Shown one piece after another: positions 26,583 through 35,552 of a DNA stretch of 64,000 nucleotides. The number at the start of each line of letters is the position of its first letter. The stretch's first letter is position 1. The notes below the pieces were generated by a model. The model searched no databases. It was given only the letters and a program-made list of their open reading frames with translations, and was not told where the DNA came from. This stretch comes from Unio delphinus (lineage: Eukaryota; Mollusca; Bivalvia; Unionida; Unionidae), in NCBI GenBank assembly GCA_029339505.1, contig JAQISU010000179.1, positions 12,058,501 to 12,122,500 of the forward strand. The letters run 5' to 3'. The translations under genes were made by a program, and so were the position numbers.

Positions 26583-27195
26583 CATATTAAACTTATGCTA
26601 CTTAAAAAGTTAGATATATCATGACTAACATACGTGTGTGTATCTGTATGTGTGTGTGTCGATGCATTCTACGATTTACACTAAAATACAACAAAACATA
26701 TTTTTGAAGAAAGTGAGCTGTTAAGAAAAAAAATCGTTTCGTCTTCATCACAAATTAATTAACATGAAGTCTTTAATGATAATTCGAATCTACCCCTATC
26801 CTCGATCACGACCCAGCCCCTTCTAGAAGTGGTCCACTTTTTTCAATCTGTTTCTTTCTAACCCATCCAGGTTATCATGTCATATATGTCTTCCTCAGTT
26901 TTCTGTAAACCAATAGCATTCTCGTTACAAAATATGTTCACCATCTTATTGGAAATAGTAAAAGCTGTCCTTTTTAAAATACATTAATCGAAAAACTGAT
27001 TTTTTTTGTCCAATGTCGAAAGAAACACTTGAACAAATTTCTTTTATAATACACTTTTGTATATGGCGGGAATTCCCGATTTAAACAACTGTGTGTTCCA
27101 ATTCTGTATTACAAAACATAACTATGCCGATCAAAATTTGCTACACATGTCCTGATAAAGTTTTGATGATAGAATATTTAATAAACAAAGACTTA
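26583..27195. other. non-coding, no clear feature
   Basis: This is AT-rich sequence with a short TG run. No gene is supported. Confidence 0.45.
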
Positions 27196-27204
27196 CTAGT
27201 AGTA

Positions 27205-27460
27205 TATGGTGATACTCTAGCGACAATGGAAAATCCAGTCAAAAACAGCTTGGGAACATCTAGCGACAAGGGGAATTTAACATGGGGGGACTATCTAGCG
27301 ACAAGGGGAATTTAACATGGGAACTATTTGGGACTATCTAGCGACAAGGGGAACTGAACATGGTGGGACTATCTAGCGTCAAGGGGAATTGAACATGGTG
27401 GGACTATCTAGTGACAAGGGGAATTGAACATAGTGGGTCTATATAGCCTCAAGGGAAATA
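27205..27460. repeat. 35-bp minisatellite
   Basis: Six or seven units contain GGGACTATCTAGCGACAAGG followed by GGAATTGAACATGG. The array lies just left of element A and may mark its boundary, but no terminal inverted repeat was found there. Confidence 0.88.
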
Positions 27461-27541
27461 TAACATAGGAAATAGGATTGGTATAGGTATAGGGGACTGT
27501 AGAGGGACAAGGGAAAAAATGGCGGCAATAGAAAGCTACTA

Positions 27542-27577
27542 TCTTTTCGAGATTTATGAGTGGCCTTGAAAAGGACC
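27542..27577 (-). terminator. histone-type 3' stem-loop and downstream element
   Basis: Read on the minus strand, 28 nt after the stop of the 77-aa gene comes GGTCCTTTTCAAGGCC. This is a histone-mRNA-like hairpin with a TTTC loop and one mismatch in the 6-bp stem. An ACTC sequence follows, then about 11 nt later TCGAAAAGA, resembling the purine-rich histone downstream element. The arrangement matches replication-dependent histone pre-mRNA 3' ends. Confidence 0.7.
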
Positions 27578-27604
27578 GCTATGTGTAATGTTAACGTTAT
27601 CTTA

Positions 27605-27838
27605 TTAACATAGAGGACATCTCACAGATCTTCTTCTTTTCCTTAAACTTCTCCTTACTGTGGGTCCATAGAAGAGAACTCTCTTTAAGCAGCCTTGTCT
27701 TTCCACATAGACCCTTCTCTTCCAATAGGCTGTCTCCGTCATATGAATGACACTCCAAGAAGATCTGACATACATGGGTATGTCAGTCCGAAGCATCATG
27801 GTAGACACAATGGTCGAAGATTCAAGGTTAGTCCACAT
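27605..27838 (-). CDS. small basic protein, unknown (77 aa)
   Basis: I do not recognise this protein. It ends in a strongly basic stretch (RRSLRKRRRS) followed by a short CPLC tail, which could bind nucleic acid or act as a nuclear localisation signal. It is transcribed divergently from the 212-aa gene. A TATA box (CTATAAATAG on the minus strand, 27,881-27,890) lies about 43 nt before the ATG, and a histone-like stem-loop lies 28 nt after the stop. The promoter and 3' signals support a real gene despite its short length. The protein is not a histone. Confidence 0.55.
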   Translation of the reverse strand: MWTNLESSTIVSTMMLRTDIPMYVRSSWSVIHMTETAYWKRRVYVERQGCLKRVLFYGPTVRRSLRKRRRSVRCPLC

Positions 27839-27880
27839 CTTGCGATGAGAAACAGGTGAAGCGAATGCTGTGTACTGCGG

Positions 27881-28010
27881 CTATTTATAGGTGAAGGGCG
27901 GATCGAAACGGATTGAGTGTATCGACCAATCCAAACGCGCGTTACAAAAGCCAGGCACAGTCATCCAATCGGAAGAGAACAGTCTGTGACGTCACCTTTT
28001 CTATATAGAG
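27881..28010. promoter_or_regulatory. bidirectional TATA/CCAAT/CRE promoter
   Basis: Between the divergent genes lie a minus-strand TATA box (27,881-27,890), two CCAAT boxes (27,926-27,930 and 27,965-27,969), a perfect CRE palindrome TGACGTCA (27,987-27,994) and a plus-strand TATA box (CTATATAGAG, 28,001-28,010). A CAGTC-type initiator sits about 25 nt after the plus TATA. Paired CCAAT boxes plus TATA in a short divergent spacer resemble the layout of animal H2A/H2B promoters. Confidence 0.7.
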
Positions 28011-28057
28011 GTACTAGCGATTGTGTTCAGTCAATCGATGAGACAGAGTTGTCAATA

Positions 28058-28696
28058 ATGGCGGGCAGTAAGAAGACGATGAATTGGAGTGAGTCAGGTG
28101 TAGAGACAGCAAGTCATGAGCCAACAGTGACTACTAAAGTCATGACAAATCTACATCCAGAAGAAGTGGATTTTAACTGGGATATTGTGGATTTTTTAAC
28201 ATCACAAGAGTTTATTCCGGAACCTTTGTTGCCTTCTACATCTTCTTATGTACACGTCGATGATTTTAAACAAAGACAAAAAGAAGAATTGGAGCGATTT
28301 TTACAACAACAGAAAGTAGAAGAACAAGCTTTTCTTATGCAACAGCAGGAAGAAGAAGCAAGAAGGAAACACCAGGAAGAAACAGTAGCAGCAGCTGCAG
28401 AGAAGAAAGAAGACCAAGGACAGAAAGTAAATAGTGAAAATCAAACAGTCACAACAGTACTTTTAAATATTTTAGCTGAGTTAAGGAGTCTGAAACAAAT
28501 GTATCAGACTTCTTTATCACGACCGAAGAGAAAAAGACCTTCTCGAGCTAAACAACCCGATCTCTCTGTGACTACGTCTACCATTCCACCGTTAGTGATT
28601 TCTACCAAATCATTGACAGGAACCACCAGTCCCGAAGTAGGCCTTGGCCGTGGCAAAGGTTTAAGTCATCTCAAGAGGATTTCGTCCCGTTTCTGA
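28058..28696 (+). CDS. coiled-coil, basic-tailed protein, unknown (212 aa)
   Basis: I chose the ATG at 28,058 because it lies about 30 nt after the predicted initiator; upstream in-frame codons precede the TATA box. Residues about 70-130 are rich in Gln, Glu and Lys and look like a long coiled coil. The C-terminal third is basic (RPKRKRPSRAK; a GRGKG stretch near the end), suggesting nuclear or DNA association. No known domain was recognised. It shares a bidirectional promoter with the minus-strand 77-aa gene and also ends in a histone-type stem-loop. A structural or regulatory viral protein made in S phase is a guess. Confidence 0.7.
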   Translation: MAGSKKTMNWSESGVETASHEPTVTTKVMTNLHPEEVDFNWDIVDFLTSQEFIPEPLLPSTSSYVHVDDFKQRQKEELERFLQQQKVEEQAFLMQQQEEEARRKHQEETVAAAAEKKEDQGQKVNSENQTVTTVLLNILAELRSLKQMYQTSLSRPKRKRPSRAKQPDLSVTTSTIPPLVISTKSLTGTTSPEVGLGRGKGLSHLKRISSRF

Positions 28697-28729
28697 GTTT
28701 GTTTTGTTTTAAACACACAAAACACCAAC

Positions 28730-28767
28730 GGTCCTTTTCAGGGCCACTCCAATTATTTCGAAAAGAA
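28730..28767 (+). terminator. histone-type 3' stem-loop and downstream element
   Basis: GGTCCTTTTCAGGGCC forms a 6-bp stem (one G-U pair) with a TTTC loop, 33 nt after the stop codon. It is preceded by AAC and followed by ACTCCA. TCGAAAAGAA follows 12 nt later, like a histone downstream element. These are the defining cis-signals for stem-loop-binding-protein/U7 processing of histone mRNAs. Confidence 0.8.
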
Positions 28768-28911
28768 ATACTATTTCAATTGCCTAATTCAATGAAAACT
28801 CAAAAGTCCTTTTATTATTTTTTTTAAACCCATGATGTACGTGTGAGTGAATGAATGATGTGATTATTCTATAAAATCAAAACCAAGAGACACTTACTTT
28901 TTTCTCTCAGG

Positions 28912-28917
28912 TTTATT
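28912..28917 (-). terminator. polyadenylation signal
   Basis: AATAAA on the minus strand lies about 95 nt after the stop of the zinc-knuckle gene. That gene therefore appears to use an ordinary poly(A) signal, unlike the neighbouring pair. Confidence 0.6.
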
Positions 28918-29009
28918 CTAGTACAAACGTTACAATTCAATATCACAACATAACATAACACAATTCCACTTTTAAAAAAGTTCATAGGTTTTCTTCTGTT
29001 TCACTCTTT

Positions 29010-29501
29010 CTATTTTTTCATTTTCTTTACTGTCACAGCTTTTTCTTTTTTTTCTTCTTCTTCTTCTTCTTCTTCTTCTTCTTCTTCTTCTTCTTCTTCT
29101 TCTTCTTCTTCTTCCTCACTTTTGTTTTGTCTTTTTTCTTGTCTTTGTGAACGTGACGGGGTTCTTCCTTTTGGGGAGGGTACCTCTTCCTCCTCCTGTT
29201 CAGAATTCCTTTCCCCCTCCTCTTGCTCCTGTTGTTTCTTAGGGCAATTTGGAGACCAATGTCCTTTCTCTTTACAATAATAACAGGTATCTTGACTTTT
29301 GTCTCTATTGTACCCGTTTCTGTTTTTGTCACGATCTGAGCATTCTGTAGCCCAATGTCCTTTCTTCTTACAGATATAGCAAGTATCTTGACTTTTATCT
29401 CGAAAGGAGGGAGAGTAGTCCGTCGGCTGGTCTGACGAAAACTTTCGTATAACCCCACGTAAAGCTCTGATGAGAAGTTCCACTTGTGTAGGTTCTTCCA
29501 T
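29010..29501 (-). CDS. double CCHC zinc-knuckle protein with acidic tract (163 aa)
   Basis: Two zinc knuckles of the C-x2-C-x4-H-x4-C type are clear (CYICKKKGHWATEC and CYYCKEKGHWSPNC), spaced about 26 residues apart. They predict single-stranded nucleic-acid binding. A long poly-Glu tract encoded by a TTC/CTT repeat follows, then a Lys-rich tail. The ATG at 29,501 lies 37 nt after a TATATAAAG box (29,538-29,547). The longer upstream frame runs through that promoter and was discarded. The gene is divergent to the polymerase. Knuckles of this kind are common in retroelement Gag proteins, so origin by capture is possible. Confidence 0.75.
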   Translation of the reverse strand: MEEPTQVELLIRALRGVIRKFSSDQPTDYSPSFRDKSQDTCYICKKKGHWATECSDRDKNRNGYNRDKSQDTCYYCKEKGHWSPNCPKKQQEQEEGERNSEQEEEEVPSPKGRTPSRSQRQEKRQNKSEEEEEEEEEEEEEEEEEEEEEEKKEKAVTVKKMKK

Positions 29502-29537
29502 CGTTTGAAATGAATACTGAACGGTTAGACACTGACT

Positions 29538-29591
29538 CTTTATATATGCACCGATCGGACATGAATATATAGGGGTTATGGTTTTTAAAAG
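29538..29591. promoter_or_regulatory. divergent promoter region, knuckle gene and polymerase
   Basis: A minus-strand TATATAAAG box (29,538-29,547) serves the zinc-knuckle gene. A plus-strand TTTTTAAAAGG box near 29,582 lies 37 nt before the polymerase ATG. Both starts fit one-TATA-per-gene transcription. Confidence 0.5.
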
Positions 29592-29618
29592 GTAGTCATT
29601 TGACTTTTTGCAGACAAG

Positions 29619-32600
29619 ATGAAAAGACCGCATCATGTTGTGGAGAAAGGAAAAGAGAGCAAGAGACAGAAACATAATGTATCGCCTAGCACGATAGCTG
29701 AAGTCTTGGCTCAAATTCATGCCAGTGATTTTGAAGATGACATGAGTGAGCCCGAATTTACACCCAAGCAATCGACGTCCAAGCAAAGTGCACTACCCTT
29801 AGTAAACCCTGAAAATTACTATTACATTCGAGAGACGGAAAAGCGTTCCTCTCGAAAATTTAGAACAACATCTAACACGTATACCGTAAAGTTTAAAGAT
29901 TTTAAGTCCAATGTACCTTTGGAGAAAGCAGAAGGGTTCATTACTGAGGTGTGGGATTCTGTGTTAACCTCACTGAAACAGCAATGTCAAGCCAAAGAAG
30001 ACGATCGCTTGAGACTTTCTTTTCATCACGATAATTTAAAGTCTCCCGTTTGGATCGAGTTTACTAGCCCATCACAATTAACACCTTCCAAAGTCATTGA
30101 CAAAATTCAACATGTGCAACAATCCAACGATAAGTTTCACATCGCCGATGGAAAAGCTACACTGTTTATGACCCACGTGTCTCTTCCTCAGGGGACCGGA
30201 CGCAAAAAAGTATTATTGCTCAACAACCTTCGTAACACCAAACTAAGCCTCGTCCGAATTAACAATCCTCAAGACCAGATGTGTTTAGCCCGTGCTGTCG
30301 TCGTGGGACGAACGTATGCCAACAAGAACGATACGCCAGAATGGAAAAGAGCCTGGAAAAGTATTCAACGATCGGACAGAGCCAAACAAAGAAGTGAAGC
30401 AGAACTCCTGTTACAGCAAGCGGGGATATCCAAAGACACCCCTTGTGGCATTCCAGAAATGCAAAAATTGCAAGACGTCTTGGCTCCACGTTACACCTTG
30501 AAAGTGCACCCTCAAGAAGTGCGTGGACCTCTTTTGTTTCAAAGACGGAAAATACATTCACGTCTATCATCACGATGGTCATTTTGATACCATTACCAGT
30601 ATCACTGGATTCCTGGGATACGGTTACTACTGTGAAAAATGTGACTATGGTTATAACAATCGAGAACAACACAAACATTGTGGATCAAAATGTGAGGGGT
30701 GTTTGGCCTCACAATCTTGTTTGGACAAAGGAAAAGAAAGAGTGCATTGCCCTGTGTGTCAGCGCACTTTTGTCAGTCCTACCTGTTACCAACAACATTT
30801 GAAGATGCAAGGTTCACAGCAGAAAAATGCTTGTCAACTCCTGAGATTGTGCCCTACTTGTGGACAAAGCATACGTACCAATAGTACCAAGTTTCACGTT
30901 TGTCGAGGTAAGAAACGATGTCACATTTGTCGCCAAATCGTGGACTTGGAGCACGAATGCTATATTCAAAAATATCAACCCCGACCAGAAGATACCCAGA
31001 AGAAAGGAAATGTTATCTTTTTTGATTTCGAATGCATGCAAGAGACCGGTATTCACATTCCTAATTTCTGCGTAGCTCACCGTGCGTGCGAGATGTGTAT
31101 CCAAGAACCTATTTTTAGTCATTGCCCTCACTGTAGCAAGATTCCTGGAGGACGTGAAAAAATATTTCGTGGGTCAAACACGCTAGCCGATTTTGCCCAA
31201 TGGATCCTAAACCCCATCGACAAAACGTGGAGTTCAGAAGACATCGAACGTTACGGAGATTGTCATCACCACGCCACGGTCATGGCTCACAATTTCTCGG
31301 GATACGATGGGCAATTTCTGCTCAGACACTATGCAGAACAAAGTACCGAACGACCTCAAGTGACTTTAAAAGGAGCCAAAATTATTTTTTATGCAAGTTG
31401 GACAAGTACAGTTTAAAGATTCGATGTGTTACTTGGCCATGCCTTTGAGCCGCATGCCTAAAACGTTTGGAATGACAGAAATGGCTAAAGGTTATTTACC
31501 ACACTTTTTTAATACCGAAGCCAATCAACATACCATTTTACCCCATTTGCCTGAGGCTGACGACTACGACCCCGATAACATGCGCACCGAACAACGAGAA
31601 GCTTTCTTCGCTTGGTACCAGACTCACGCCTTGGACCCCTTTGATTTTCAAGAAGAAATGTTAAAGTATTGTCGATCTGACGTGGAAATTTTACGACGTT
31701 GTTGTGGAAAATTTTGAGAATTGTTCATGGAGTACGGAGGGATCGATCCTTTGAAAGAAGCTTGTACCATTGCCAAAGCGTGTTCCTTAGTGTACCGAAA
31801 ACGCTTTATGCCAAACGACAATACTCGGTCAAAGCCTTACGCTGGCTCCATTATTTGTGCGACAAGGAAGACAAATGGATCCAACACGCTCGCAACGGAG
31901 GAGGCGAAAAGACCATTGGAACGTATTCGGTGGATGGGTGGGACTTAGAAAACCCTCAAATCGTGTACGAGTTTAACGGATGCTTATTTCACGGATGTCC
32001 TATGTGCTACCCGCAGCGTGACACCAAAAATCAGTTTTTACAACGGACTATGGAAGATTTGTACCAGTCCACGTGTCAACGACGTTTGAAGTCAGAACAG
32101 CAAGGATATCAGGTGGTGGAAATGTGGGAACACAAGTACGATCAGCGTTTGAAAACCGATTGCGAGTTTAAGCGCATCGTAGAAAGTTACAAGTTGGTGA
32201 ACCCATTGAACCCACGGGAGAGTTTGTACGGAGGACGGACGAATGCCACTTGTTTGCTGTACCAGGTGTACGAGAAGAAAGGAGAAGAAATCAAATACTT
32301 GGACGTGTGTTCACTGTATCCTTACGTGTGCAAATATTGTCACTTTCCCGTAGGACATCCAGAATTGATGACAGAACACATTGACCTGGACCACATTCGA
32401 CAGTACGAAGGATTAATCAAGTCCAAAGTCTTACCTCCCACAGACTTGTACCATCCCGTTTTACCTTACCATTGCCAAGGAAAACTGATGTTTCCTTTGT
32501 GTCGCACTTGTGCTGAAATGTGCAACCAAGACCAACCTTGTCAGCACAACCAGGAAGAACGTACTTTGACAGGAACGTGGGTGAGCGTGGAATTGTTTAA

Positions 32601-33630
32601 AGCCCTGGACCTGGGATACCGACTGTTAGAAGTGTACGAAATTTATCACTTTCCCAAGACACAACAATACCGCAAGGGCGACGAGACACAGAAAGGTATT
32701 TTTGCAGACTACGTCGATGCCTTTTTAAAACTAAAACAAGAAGCTAGTGGCTATCCTTGTTGGTGTCACACTCCCGAAGACCAAAAGAAATTCAAAGAAA
32801 AATATCGAGAGCAGGAAGGTATCACTTTAGACCACATCGAGAAAAACGAAGGAAGGCGATCGTTTGCCAAAGTGATGCTCAATTGTTTGTGGGGTAAAAT
32901 GGCACAACGACCGTCTTTACCCAAGACGGAGTATTTGTCCGAACCGTCTCGCTACTTCCAAATGATTCACGACCAAACCAAAGTTATCAAACACGTGGAC
33001 ATCATTCGTGAGGACTTGATCTTAGTCAATTACGAAGAAGAACTAGACTTTATAGAAGCCGACAAATTTGGCAATGTCATCATTGCGGCTTACGTGACAG
33101 CCCATGCTCGCTTAAAATTGTACGAAGTGTTAGAACTCCTAGGAGTTCGTGTGTTGTATTTTGACACGGACAGTTGCATCTACATTCACCGACCGAACCA
33201 GTGTAACCCTACCATCGAAGAAGACCGTTTAGGAGCCTGGATCGATGAACATCCCGACGACAAGATTCTATGTTTTGCAAGTGGCGGTCCTAAAAATTAC
33301 GGCTACGAATACCGAGACCCCCAAGGAGAAATGCACACCGAATGTAAAGTGAAAGGATTGACTCTCAATTATCGCACCAGTCGAGTGGTGAACTTTAACG
33401 TACTTCAAGAAGCCTTACAGTCTGGACAGGATGAAACGTTTCAAGTGACCACCCACGAACCGCACAAGATTGTCCGTTTACCCACACATCAAATCGTTAG
33501 CCGCCCTTTGGAAAACGTCTATCAAAACGTGTACCAAAAAAGAGTACGACTTCCCAATCACTTCACTCTACCGTACGGTCACGTCGAAATTGGACAGCAT
33601 ATAAAAAGAGACATCGTCCAAGACCAATAG
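29619..33630 (+). pseudogene. polB: protein-primed-type DNA polymerase B, broken
   Basis: This was the replicative polymerase of the element, here split over several frames. The first frame (29,619-30,587) is the N-terminal region. The second (30,523-31,416) has many Cys/His pairs, Exo I (FFDFEC near 31,018) and Exo II (HNFSGYDG near 31,290). The third (31,391-31,717) has Exo III (YCRSDVE). The fourth (31,699-33,630) has a GCLFHGCPMC motif, motif A (SLYPY), motif B (KVMLNCLWG) and motif C (YFDTDS near 33,160), all intact. Breaks are a frame change near 30,530-30,585, one near the T6 run at 31,385-31,390, an in-frame TGA at 31,715-31,717 and a frame change with probable small deletion near 31,800-31,830. 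The catalytic motifs survive but no single frame covers the enzyme. Confidence 0.9.
33600..33607 (+). promoter_or_regulatory. TATAAAAA box before BIR gene
   Basis: The box lies 67 nt before the BIR-gene ATG and inside the last codons of the polymerase. It is one of several such boxes in element A. Confidence 0.5.
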
Positions 33631-33666
33631 TTCATTTGTCACTAACATTACCCAAGCGAAAAGAAG

Positions 33667-34209
33667 ATGAATCCATTTAATCAGACATCATTCAAATTTG
33701 GGAATTCTCAAGTGAAGTGCGATGCTAAACCTTGCGATTGTAGTGATGCCAGGCGCTGGGACCTCAGCGATTCAGCAGGATATCGAGGGAACTTTGCTAT
33801 GACTACTACCCCTATATCTACCCTGGAAAGTGATGCTGTACGTGTCAAATCTGAGGGATGCGAAAGCGGTGCCACACGTTATAGTGGACTCCTAGGAATT
33901 TCACCGTACCTACATAAAACTGAAGTGAGGAGAGTCGAATATTCGTTCCCGACAAGTTTGCCTGAATACTGTCACTTTAAAAATCGATTCCAAACCTTCA
34001 AAGATAAATGGCCAAAATATCTGCCTGGACCAACTCCTGAAGAATTAGCCAGAGCCGGATTTTTCTACTTAGGCGAAGGGGATAAAGTCAAGTGCTTCAG
34101 TTGTGGTGTGTCCATTTACGAGTGGGAACATAAAGATTCTGCTTACCTGGAACATGCTCGATGGTCTCCGAATTGTCAATACCTACCTTTAGTAGGACCT
34201 AGTGATTAG
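33667..34209 (+). CDS. BIR-domain (inhibitor-of-apoptosis-like) protein, 180 aa
   Basis: One complete BIR domain occupies residues about 105-173. The pattern is AGFFYLGEGDKVKCFSCG, then W, then EHARWSPNCQYL. The zinc ligands are Cys143, Cys146, His163 and Cys170. BIR proteins bind caspases or other apoptosis factors, so the likely role is delaying death of the host cell. No RING domain follows. The first 100 residues are low in recognisable structure. The frame is intact, unlike the neighbouring polymerase, and follows it closely with its own TATA box. BIR genes are also known in baculoviruses and molluscan herpesviruses. Capture from a host IAP gene is plausible. Confidence 0.9.
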   Translation: MNPFNQTSFKFGNSQVKCDAKPCDCSDARRWDLSDSAGYRGNFAMTTTPISTLESDAVRVKSEGCESGATRYSGLLGISPYLHKTEVRRVEYSFPTSLPEYCHFKNRFQTFKDKWPKYLPGPTPEELARAGFFYLGEGDKVKCFSCGVSIYEWEHKDSAYLEHARWSPNCQYLPLVGPSD

Positions 34210-34227
34210 AAGTGACACTACTGCTCC

Positions 34228-34476
34228 ATGTCGTTGAACAAACCTAGACCAGTATATAATATAAAACATAATATTCAAGGATTACCCCACGAATTGCAAG
34301 AGAAGATCTACAAAGACGTTTGGCAAAGCCTTGCGAAAGAAAAATCTCAAGGGGTGACTGTAGAACTTTTGTGTCGTGAAATTCACAAGAGGAAAGTGAC
34401 AAAAATTAACCAACGTATTAGATTTCTCTGGATCAAGGGTGTTTTTTTTTTTGCTCAGTTTCCAATTTACGTCTAG
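34228..34476 (+). CDS. unknown small protein (82 aa)
   Basis: I do not recognise it. It is basic and predicted mostly helical, with a hydrophobic C-terminal stretch (FFFAQFPIYV) that begins at a T10 run, so the end may be frame-shifted. It lies 18 nt after the BIR gene in the same direction. Confidence 0.4.
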   Translation: MSLNKPRPVYNIKHNIQGLPHELQEKIYKDVWQSLAKEKSQGVTVELLCREIHKRKVTKINQRIRFLWIKGVFFFAQFPIYV

Positions 34477-34643
34477 TACGTTTACATCTGAAGATGTTTT
34501 GATCCTTCTTAACCGTTACCCTGAATGACAGCGTGACGAAATTACAGGTTATATTAATCACTTTCGCTTTTGGAGGAGATTTGATTCTGTGCAGAATATA
34601 CACTGATGATCTTCGACCTAAAGAAGTATAAAAGAGAACGACC

Positions 34644-34862
34644 ATGGCACAACCTTTATCACTGGTGATCCAACAGATTCCGTGGAAGGATATCAATGAG
34701 AAGATTCACACGGTGAAAGATTACGAACACTTATTGCAAGAACTGGACTCTATGAATTGGGGTCGACGTGTAGTGTGTGTTTTAGTGACTTGCTTTCTGG
34801 GATTTCGTTTACCTGCCGATTCTTTGTGGGCACTTTACGAACACTATCTACTAAAAAAATGA
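34644..34862 (+). CDS. unknown small protein (72 aa)
   Basis: This is a short helical-looking protein with one hydrophobic segment (VVCVLVTCFLGF). A TATAAAAG box at 34,627-34,634 lies only 17 nt before the ATG, too close for a normal TATA-directed message. Either translation starts later or the box serves the next gene. The stop is followed 4 nt later by the next start codon, suggesting joint expression. No family was recognised. Confidence 0.45.
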   Translation: MAQPLSLVIQQIPWKDINEKIHTVKDYEHLLQELDSMNWGRRVVCVLVTCFLGFRLPADSLWALYEHYLLKK

Positions 34863-34866
34863 CAGT

Positions 34867-35073
34867 ATGGTGACACCTTTAAATGTCCACGAGAGACTCA
34901 TTCTGTTCAAAGCCTTACGCTTTCATCTGGATACGTCTCGACCTCTACATGAAAAAAAGATTCGGCAATTTTTACGTACGGAAGCAGTGTACGAAGATGT
35001 GTGTGTAGCTTGTGATTTACACCCTCATTGGACAGATGTACGTGACTGGAAAAGTTGGGATTTTGAGGCTTGA
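34867..35073 (+). CDS. unknown small protein (68 aa)
   Basis: It begins 4 nt after the preceding stop. It is helical and basic in the middle, with Cys and His residues near the C-terminus (VCVACDLHPHW) that could bind a metal. Function is unknown. Confidence 0.45.
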   Translation: MVTPLNVHERLILFKALRFHLDTSRPLHEKKIRQFLRTEAVYEDVCVACDLHPHWTDVRDWKSWDFEA

Positions 35074-35092
35074 ACAAACGAAACATCCCATT

Positions 35093-35461
35093 ATGCCCAA
35101 GCGTTGTGTTCGTAAAATTCATCGACGAGTGAAAAAAGTCACTTTTAAACCTGTGTTAGTGACAGTACCAGAAGAAGAAGAAAAAGAATCTGACACCCAG
35201 GACAATCCCTCTGTTCAAGACAGAACTGTCATGGACATTCCCCCACAAAGACCCTTTCGAGAAGACACCTATGTGACTATACCTCATGTGGAGGAGACTA
35301 TAAGAACATTACGCACTACCTCTAGGAGACGTTCGTTACCCAAATCATGTTGTACAGTGACTTGTTTATATGCCACTTTGATCGTTTCCCTGTGTTTTTT
35401 ATTCCTGTATTTATCCATTTGGTTATTACGTATTTTTGTTTTTCGTGTTGTTCGAATTTAA
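35093..35461 (+). CDS. single-pass membrane protein (122 aa)
   Basis: The ATG at 35,093 is preferred because upstream codons overlap the previous gene. The protein has a basic N-terminus, a Pro/Glu/Asp-rich middle, an Arg-rich stretch (TSRRRSLPK) and then about 30 hydrophobic residues (TVTCLYATLIVSLCFLFLYL onwards) ending in RVVRI. A tail-anchored or type II membrane protein is likely. An AATAAA at 35,473-35,478 follows the stop. The role is unknown; small membrane proteins recur in this class of elements. Confidence 0.6.
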   Translation: MPKRCVRKIHRRVKKVTFKPVLVTVPEEEEKESDTQDNPSVQDRTVMDIPPQRPFREDTYVTIPHVEETIRTLRTTSRRRSLPKSCCTVTCLYATLIVSLCFLFLYLSIWLLRIFVFRVVRI

Positions 35462-35494
35462 ACATGTCTTGAAATAAACGTGTCTTGAAAAAAG

Positions 35495-35502
35495 TATAAA
35501 AA
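35495..35502 (+). promoter_or_regulatory. TATAAAAA box before ATPase gene
   Basis: The box lies 58 nt before the ATPase ATG, with a TGTCAATAG initiator-like sequence about 30 nt downstream of it. Confidence 0.6.
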
Positions 35503-35552
35503 CCTCTTGTCTTGTCTGTTTTTGTGTCAATAGTGTCATACCCTACACGATT

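Noticed and set aside
27917..28057. Longer N-terminus for the 212-aa gene of element A (start at 27,917)
   Set aside because: The extra codons run through the CCAAT, CRE and TATA elements, so they are promoter and not coding.
27605..28696. The divergent pair as host H2A/H2B histone genes
   Set aside because: Promoter and 3' signals are histone-like, but neither protein has a histone fold sequence.
27535..28790. The inverted similarity at 27.55 and 28.74 kb as terminal repeats of a small transposon
   Set aside because: The matched part is exactly the histone-type hairpin plus downstream element of two divergent genes. No target duplication flanks it.
29033..29458. Lys-rich 141-codon minus-strand frame overlapping the zinc-knuckle gene
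   Set aside because: It is the shifted reading of the poly-Glu tract. The knuckle frame has conserved Cys/His motifs and a promoter.
35012..35092. Upstream extension of the element A membrane protein
   Set aside because: It overlaps the preceding gene; the ATG at 35,093 gives a self-contained protein.
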